Made by a program: the position numbers and the translations under genes. Shown piece after piece: positions 49,901 through 58,900 of a stretch of DNA of 64,000 nt (position 1 is the first letter of the stretch; the number at the start of each line of letters is the position of its first letter). Source of the DNA: Flabesymbios commensalis (taxonomy: Eukaryota; Annelida; Polychaeta; Terebellida; Flabelligeridae); NCBI GenBank assembly GCA_964017125.1, contig OZ024915.1, forward strand, positions 76,090,226 to 76,154,225, in the 5' to 3' direction. The notes under the pieces were generated by a model, which worked only from the letters and a program-made list of their open reading frames with translations, did not search any database and had not been told where the DNA came from.

Positions 49901-52900
49901 CGAAAAAAGTAATCGGCTATCAATACATTTCCGGAAATCCTAGAAATGTGTTTTTTGGCCCTAAGTTCGGGTTTTGAGATCCCATAATGCAATTTTGACG
50001 ACAATAATAATTTTGGGGTCATTGGAAGGTCATTAGTCACGTGACCATTGAAATACAATATCCAACATTCACGTTTTAGCAAAAAGTGCACAACTTGACC
50101 TTTTTTGGATAAAATGATGGTTTGAATCCCTGCTAATATATATTTAATTTCAGAGAGTTACATCTTATACACAATACTATATTTATTAATACAAGATGGC
50201 CGCCATAATTCAAAATGGCCGCCAGCCGAATCCAAAATCAAGATATCTTAGTTTCTGGATATCATATCTAAGCGATCTTAGTGGCTTGATTAAGGTTTTT
50301 TGGACCAAGGAATACAATGCCGAACATCAATATACTGTCAAATGATTTTTTTTAGGTTTTTGAAGTGTTTTTGATCTCTATAGTTTGATATTTTGGCAAA
50401 ATTGTGTGATCCATCTACGCCACCATAGTTATATTTTAATGACTTCCTCCCAGAATGAGTTTATCATCCGCACACTGTTCTGAATTCACATACTAACATG
50501 ATATAAAGCTAAACCATATAAATTACATGTGTATGACAGCGACAAAATAGATAAATAAACATCATTTACATTATAATACGGAACTGTTATGTTGTAGAGT
50601 ATGTAAAACTACTACCCAGGGGGTTAACATCATATTTTCTGGAAAACTGACAGTCTGACACGGCGTGTTGTAAACGGTTGGGCACCCGAAATGATATCTA
50701 CATTTATTTAGGTTCTCAACCTAGGTGCACAGCCACAGCCCAGGAGGCCAATAATGGCGGCCATTACCGAGAGACCATAAGTTGTCAATATCTCGGTCAA
50801 TATTTAGGATAATCTGCTTTTAAAGTTGTCTAAACCTATCTTTTTAAGGTCAATGATCAATATGGAGACAACCCTGAAGTGATTTTAAGTCTTCTTAGCA
50901 AGATAGTACACAAAGCCATGCATTTGATAGTGTGAAAATAATGTTTTGCGCTAGATATTATTATCTCGTTTGATAAGAAAACATTTGATGTGATAACAAT
51001 GGTAAATTTATTGATTATAATCTAACATAAGTATTAATCCTTGTTGTGTTACATCACTTGTTACAATAATCACTTCAAAACATAATTAGCCGAATGTTAC
51101 ATGAAACAAAAATTAAGAGCGCTGAAAATAATACTGTCGAAGGAACTAGTGTTTGCAGGAAGCAACATGCACACAACTACATTGTATATCGATTATAGGA
51201 TTATTGAAAGTGAGTGTGCTTGCAGTTATGCTATTTAATTATAAGGATTATGTGTTGTGTTGTGCAAAGCTGCATTTGCTTGGGGATCACCGACAGTCAC
51301 ATCATAATTAGCAGGGATTTTCCTTTTCTCACACTAGTAGTTCTTGTTGCAATCCTTTATGCAGGGATGACATTTTGTGAATCATATGTGGTGGCGACGG
51401 TGGGTTTGTACATGTAGACTGAACAGGGATCAGCTTGCCATTTTCTACAACCCATCCACAGTCCTAAGGCTTGAGGATGGCTTGGCTGCATGCTTTACAT
51501 GCTGTTGGAAAGCAATTTCATTGGATGGCAACAACTTCAGCAGTGTTGACTTAATAATATTATTTAGGAACGTTTTGTCTCTGAGCGTATCTATATCACA
51601 GCCTTCTCTTGTTGAAATATGAGTTCACAAAAAGCTGCTGTGACTGGTCACACACATATATCGTGATTTCAATGGGAGCACCATCATCAGCAAAGTCTAC
51701 CAGTGTAGTTATATTATTCAACTTTAACATGCCAGTAGAGAATGAATAGCCGATGGTATCTCGTCCGCTAATAATGTGAATAAATGACAGTGCCCTAAAG
51801 TTTGCATGACCCATTGCAGCGGCAAAACTCGTTAATGGATAGCTGTCTTGAGATGAACGACCAATCACCAAATATACAATGCAATGTATGTGACTGTAAT
51901 TAGTACACTCTGTTTTATCCACCACCTAAGTGAAATTTAGTTGAACAAATGGAAGGATCACTTTGTTCCTCCTGGTACCATGTCTGACATAGAAAAGCAA
52001 GAAAGCGAGTCATGTTGGAAAAACTCTCGAAAACCACTTGGATCGCTCCCTGTTAGCTATTTTGCTATGTTCAACAGAGCTTCTGGTCTTGATGTGAAAG
52101 AAATGGTGTCCAAAGCTGCCATCACTTTCAAGATCATAACTATAGGAAGCTCTTGTCACCCGTGAATGACTAGACTCAGAACCAGAAACCAAAATAGTAT
52201 TATAAGCGAAATTGATTCGTCTGACAAGAGTAATGACATTTCTACTCTTCGGCAAATAACACACAAAAAGTAAGTGGTGAAGACAATAACTTTAATAACT
52301 TTATTGGTGATCATGAATGTACCAATATGCCTCCATCATTGTTTGCAGAAAACGGAAATAGCATGATAGCTGATGATGCCATGGTGCTCACATTGAAATA
52401 ACGGTAGATGTGTATGACCAGGCAAAGTAGCTTCTTGCGAACACATAATCCAACTTTGAAGGCTGTGATATAGCTATATAAACTCCGATTTATCAAGTCT
52501 TATAATAACAAATCACTGCTGAAATTACTGCCACCCCCCTTGCTTTAGAACATCATCTAAAGCGGGCAGCATTGGCAACAGCACTTGACAAGTCAGCTTA
52601 CATAGCCAAGCTTACCTGCAAGCCTGAGGACTATGGACGGGTTGTATAAAATGATAAACTGATCCTAGGTAAATCTACAAACCCACCAAGGCCACCATAT
52701 ATGACACACACAATGGCAAGTGGCTGCAAGAAGGGTTGCAACAAAAACTGCTGGAGTAAGAGAAGAAAAATCACCTGCTATGTAGAAGACTGTCAGAGAT
52801 ATTTAAGCAAAGGTAGCTGCGTACAGCACCTTGATACCTTGATGACGTGAGCGTGGGGTGATAGGGCATGGTGGGTTACTGCCCGATGTTCTGGGCATGT

Positions 52901-55900
52901 CTAGGGGATTTAACATCAGACATGCCCAGACGATCAAAGACTTAGGTTTTGATATGCAATTTAATGCTGAAACACGGAGGCCTTTAGCACAGCTCCGCTA
53001 TCCTCTGGTCGGATAGTCCTCAAGAGTCACGATAGTTGAGGGTAACTCCATTCATCCCACATGAGAGACCTAATGTCAAACACTATTGCCTGTATTGCTG
53101 TAGCATGGCCAACATCAGTGCCTGTACTGATGCGGGAGCTGCATTGATGCCACTATTGAGTGGAGGAAACAGGCTACCCCGCTGGCAATCCACCACAATA
53201 TTATAGCCAGCCACGTGTAGACTGCAGCTTCCCCAACATGCAACAGACGGGACAGATCCCAAATGGCCCTCCCCAGGTGGGTGCGAAAAGTACTACTACT
53301 AGCAATCATCCCAGTACCCCTTAGACTGACTATGTTATGAAGTGATTATAATATCAAATGCTATATCACTGCAAGGGTTAATACTTATTCTATTATCAAG
53401 TTTTTGATCAATAAACATTATCATTGTTATGACATCGTACGCTCACGATGTTTTCTTATCAAAAGTGTGAAACATTATTTCCAAAACATAAAAGCAGAGT
53501 TGTGTGTATATAGGCCTACTGGTATACATATTTACATAACATCACTTCAGGTTTTATATTGATCCTTGACCCTGAAAATACTGGTCTAGACAACTTTAAA
53601 AGCAAATTATCTTAAATATTGACCGAGATATTGACAAGTTTTTCGGTAATGGCCGCCATTATTGGCTTCCTGCCAATTTTAAATTTATTTAGTCGATTTG
53701 CAATGTTGTGCACCGAGGTTGTGATCCTAAATATATGTAGATATCATTTCAGGTGCCCAAACTTTTACAACACGCCGTGTCAGTTTTCCAGAAAATATGA
53801 TGTTTATCCCTTGGGTAGTAGTTTTGGGTAGTAGTTCTACATACGCTACAAAATAACAGTGCCGTATTATAATGTAAATGATATGTCTATTTATCTCTTT
53901 TATCGCTGTCATATACATGTGATGTTTATGGTTTTACTTTAAATCATGTTAGCATGTGAATTCAGAACAGTGTGCGGATGATAACCTCATTCTTAGAGGA
54001 AGTTATTCAAATATAACTATGCTATAACACAATTTTGCCAAAATATCAAACTATAGAGATCAAAAAGACATCAAAAATCATTTGAAAGTATAATGATGTC
54101 TGACATTGTATTCCTTGATCCACAACACCCCAATCTAGACACTAAGATAGCTTAAATATGATATCTAGAAGCTCAGATATCTTGATTTTAGGCTCGGCTG
54201 GCGGCCATTTTGAATTATGGCGGTCATCTTGTATTAATAAATATAGTCTTGTGTATGAGATGTAACCCTCTGAAATTAAATATATAATATCAGGCATTCT
54301 AATCATCATTTTATCCCCAAAAAGTCCATTTGTGCACTTTTTGCTAAAACGTAAATGTGGGATATTGTATTTCAATGGTCACGTGAACTATCACCTTCCA
54401 ATGACCCCAAAAATATCATTGTCGTCAAAATGGCATTATGGGATCTCAAAACCCGAACTTAGGGCCAAAAAAACACATTTCTATGATTGCCGTGATTGTA
54501 TTCATGGCCGATTACTTTTTTTTGGCGGCCATTTTGGAAATATGCAAATTAGCTAATTAAATATGCAAAATCTCGAATGGTATCTGGCAGATTTGAAATC
54601 TACGGGAAAAAACACAGTAGAAACCGTTGAGAAAAGTTTGACAGACATGTTTATTAGATTGGTTAGGATATATCCCTGTCTACTGTATCATTTTAAAGAT
54701 AATTCCAGAAATTAAAATTTTCATCAAACATACGTTGTTAAATGGACTGGCCCAGGCTAAAATCATCAAAAAATCGGTGATTTTATTTCGGGTTCTTAAT
54801 ATGACCATATGATGTAAACATGTACATAGACTAGAACTGCAAATTTTTATAATTTTTGTGCTGCGCATTCATCAGTTAGACTAGATATAAAGACGAAATT
54901 CCCGCATTTCCTATTTTTGACATGGTTGTCAATAATTAGAAATCAGGAATTTCGTCTCTATATCTAGCCTAACCGGTGAATGCGCAGCACACAAATTATA
55001 AAAATAAGTCTATGTACATGCTTACATCATATGGTCATATTAAGAACCCGAAATAAAATCACCGATTTTTTTATGATTTTAGCGTGGGCCAGTCCCTTTA
55101 ATTATAATGGTAAAATAAAATATAAATGAAAGTAACAAAAATGATATTGTAGAAATGATGTGCAAAATTATAAATAGATTAATTAGCAAACGTAAATTGC
55201 AAATTAATATTCTATAAAGTAGGCATTAAATAAAAACGTTTAGCTAGAACGCTAATGATATGTGTTTGTTTTTGAGAAAAGTAATCTTTAAGGTTGCAAT
55301 AAATCTTTATTGTTTTTAAAGTGTCATAATGTGAAAAAATGTGTTTCCAAACACCCCTTTGTGCTATTTTGTAGGACTATTGTCTCAGAATGTCTCATTA
55401 ACTTTGCCTGAATAAATATTGTTACCTTACATAGATACGCTTTTTTCAAATATGTTTTATATTTCAGAACTAAAGGGCGACCCCCGTCTGCTGACCTACA
55501 TACTGGAGCTGCAAGGTAGGAAGCCAGAACAGAGAGGTAAAGATATTAAGGGACCATCCTCTGTCCACGATTATCATAATTATTTATTATTAATATAGTT
55601 TTAATGATTACTGTATCATAACCAACATTATTAATGGATCACCCACCGTTACGATATACTCTTCATCAATATTATTATAATCATTATTAAAGTACATTTT
55701 TGATGTATGGTTATCTTTTTATGTGATTTTAAATGTATTCAATTTTTATTTCTGAATGTGAGAGTCGTTATTGAAAGAAATGTTATCACAATATTTTAGT
55801 CCTCAATTAATAAAGTAATTAAAAAAAAATATAACTTATATTTGCTTTTGATACATTATCAAGTCACATCTATTTTATCCACGTTATGCAAGCATGACCA

Positions 55901-58900
55901 TATACGTTGCTGTACAAAATCAGACAACAGTAATGGTTCTTACTCCCTGTATTTTTTAACATTTGCTCGATATTCAAAGCAAACATAATACATTTTATAC
56001 CTCTAGGGCGGGGGCCCTGGTGTAGTGATTAAAGCTGCCTGCTTGGAAAGTCGGAGGTCGCGCGTTCGAACCCCACTCTGGCCTTCACGTTTCAAAGAAA
56101 CAAAAATGTTTCTTCCCCGCTCACTCGTGAAGATTTAATATTGTGGGGAGCCTCCGTGACCGAGAGGTAGCGTGCTCGGCCTCAGACCACCAGCGCTCGA
56201 ATTTCGAATCCTGTGTCTATAGGGCAGTATCATCTCACCATCCTCTCTGACGTATAAAGACGAAATAAATAAAATAGTTATAATGGCCATAGACCCATAA
56301 CATGGGTATTCAATTGAGCCGGAAAGAGCTGACTAAGACATTGACGAGGAGTCCAAAATGAAGGAGGCCCTTTAGTCCCCATGGTTTAAACAAAGATAAT
56401 ACAGCGGTGTATGGGTTAAAACAGAAACAAACTATTCAGTGGTATAAGGATTAAAGTGCCCTACTTGTGTGATTATACAGCCTGTTGATGTGTTTAGACC
56501 CTTTAATTCCATCTCTAAAAAGTGACATAATTGTCTAAAACCCAGGGGTTTTAGAGCAAACATTTTCATGGAACTGTTTAAATAATAACAATATTTTTTT
56601 TGTCATTTCCCAACCACTTTAAGTCACCCTCATCCAATAATTGTCTAAAACCCAGGGGTTTTAGGGCAAACATTTTCATGGAACTGTTTAAATAATAACA
56701 AAATATTTTTTCTCATTTCTCAACCACTTCAAGTCATCTTCATCCTCCGCAGGTCGAGAATCGCGACAGCAATTCGCGGCTTGTAGTGGATGAAGTTGAC
56801 AATGGTAAATTCAGGCTTGAAATATCAAGCAACCTATAAACAACCTATGTTGTGTGTTTCCAGCCTTGGCTTCGGACATGGCGTCTGATCTGGCAGCCCT
56901 CAATGATCTACTTCCGGATCACAGGGTCAGAGGTTAGTACACATATACGATGTATTAATGTTCACCCTATGTTGGTTTAATGTTGGGACAACGTCACAGA
57001 TAATGGCTCAACATTGACCCCTTGAGTGACAATCACACCTATGATAATTTTATACTTTTTTTTTGAATTTTAGTTTAAATCATTGATGTTTAAATCATTG
57101 AATATACTATATATATATGTCCGTGGCTAATCCGTTGTTTTCAATGTGGTATTTATGTAAATCGGTAGCACTCACGTACCTAAATATAGCAAGCGTGAAT
57201 ACTTATCAGATCATTGAAGTTGTGGATCTCGGTAGCGAGACAATGACAGAAAATGTGAATTCAAGAGCTCAAATTTTTAATTAGCATTTTTCCTTAGCTT
57301 AGCACTGCAAGATCTCAAAATCTCTGGCTTTCTATTTTTCAAATGTAAATAAATTCCCTTTCTATCGTGACAGAACTTAGGGCAACGTTGAATAAAAATC
57401 TGTAAACTGTTAACACAACCTATGATGTGTGATGGCATAGGTCAATCCTGATCAGCACGTTAGTTACTGTTCAACGAACCTAAAAAGGCGCATAAAAAAT
57501 GAATGCTTGCAATGATTTCAGGAAAAAATAGATTTAAAATGTATATGAGAATTAAAGCGGGATAGGATAGGTATTCCAACCTTTCTCTCTGTCTAATATT
57601 CCAGTGTTATTGATTACCTTGGACAATTGCTATTATATTGTGGGGACAAGCATCGGTTTCGGCGGCGCAAATCTGGATCAAGTTTACTACAAATCATACC
57701 CGACAAACAAAGGTCATTGAACAAATGTTGTGTTTATGCTGGGCCTTCGTCTCAGACGGTGGTCCAACATTACTCCGATGTTGTGTCAACTTCCTATGTT
57801 TGCTTGAAAATGTCTGATTTGTAATGGTTGTCCATATAATTTATCACACAAATCAAGAAGATGCCCACCATCGTGCGTTAGCAACTTTGTTTGTTTATGT
57901 CAAACATGTACCATTGCTAATCCGTTATTACAGGCTTGGCGGATGACCTTGCCGAATTGAATGACCTTCTACCTGACCATAGAATCCGAGGTAAGTGACA
58001 GAGCAATGACATGATGTTAGTGTATAACCCATGGAAACTAAAGGGTTTTTCCAATTCAAAATCATGCCGGAACCGTCTTTAGACGGCAGATTTTGACGTC
58101 TAAAGACTAGAAAAGTTAAGGTCATTGTCAATATTTTGTAGTATGATTATTAATAGTGTATTTTGTATCAGCTCATAACAAACCAATGCCTTATATCATA
58201 TCTAATCCAGTAAAATACTGTCATATATATGCCCAACCTAGCAGCCTAGTGAGTCTCCACTATTCACCAGATGTCGCCCCTAGCTCACTGATGTTCTGTT
58301 GTCATTATCAGGTACAAACAACATTGGTTCAGATGAAGCCATAGAAACCCCTGATCCACTGGTTCGTAGACTACAAGGTAACGATACATTTCTACTTGTG
58401 CATTCACTTTATTTTACCTCTTTAAAGGGACATGCCCAGGTCTATAATCATAAAAAATCGGTGTTTTCAGTTTGGCTTCTTAATATAACCATATGATGTA
58501 AACATGTCCATAGACTAGAACTGCAAAAGTTCTTTAATTTTTGTGCTGCGCATTCACCAGTTAGGCGAGATATAGAGACGAAATTCCCGATTTTTAATTA
58601 TTGACAACCATGTCAAAAAAAAGAAATACAGGACTTTCGTCTCTATATCTAGCCTAACTGGTGAATGCGTAGCACAAAAATTAAAAAAACTTTTGCAGTT
58701 CTTAAGATTTTTTTTGTACTTGGCCTAACCCTTTCAGAGCGGGGACCGTCTCCATACGTCAGAATCTGACGTATGTAGACGGCATATTCCGACGTATAAA
58801 GACATCACTGATAGAAATAAAATATTTCTTATGGTCGTAGACGCATAACATAGGTATTCAAATGAATCAGAAAGGGCTAACTAAGACATTTAGGCTGATT

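Larger units (their letters stand above)
49743..54682. mobile_element. 4.9 kb DNA transposon with ~1.3 kb terminal inverted repeats, in intron 12 of right copy
   Basis: The left copy has the uninterrupted site CAGTACTGTATC (near 4395). Here the element separates CAGTACTGT from CTGTATC. Ends read TAGACAGGGATAT...ATATCCCTGTCTA. The target duplication is CTGT (4 bp) if the ends are symmetric, or up to TACTGT (6 bp). Inverted repeats extend about 1.3 kb (49743-51090 and 53330-54682) with modest divergence. The interior holds two inverted, decayed stretches of one transposase-like gene (see separate entries), so the element resembles an inverted dimer or fold-back element. I cannot assign a superfamily. 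The coding remnants are heavily broken, so it is probably non-autonomous now. Confidence 0.85.

Noticed and set aside
49743-54682. Polinton-like element suggested by long inverted ends and a possible 6 bp target duplication
   Set aside because: Only 4.9 kb, with no capsid, polymerase or integrase remnant seen. A plain DNA transposon explains it better.
56006-56080. True tRNA gene suggested by a box B-like GTTCGAACC
   Set aside because: Embedded in a multi-copy SINE with a second tRNA-like unit and tail. No clean cloverleaf.
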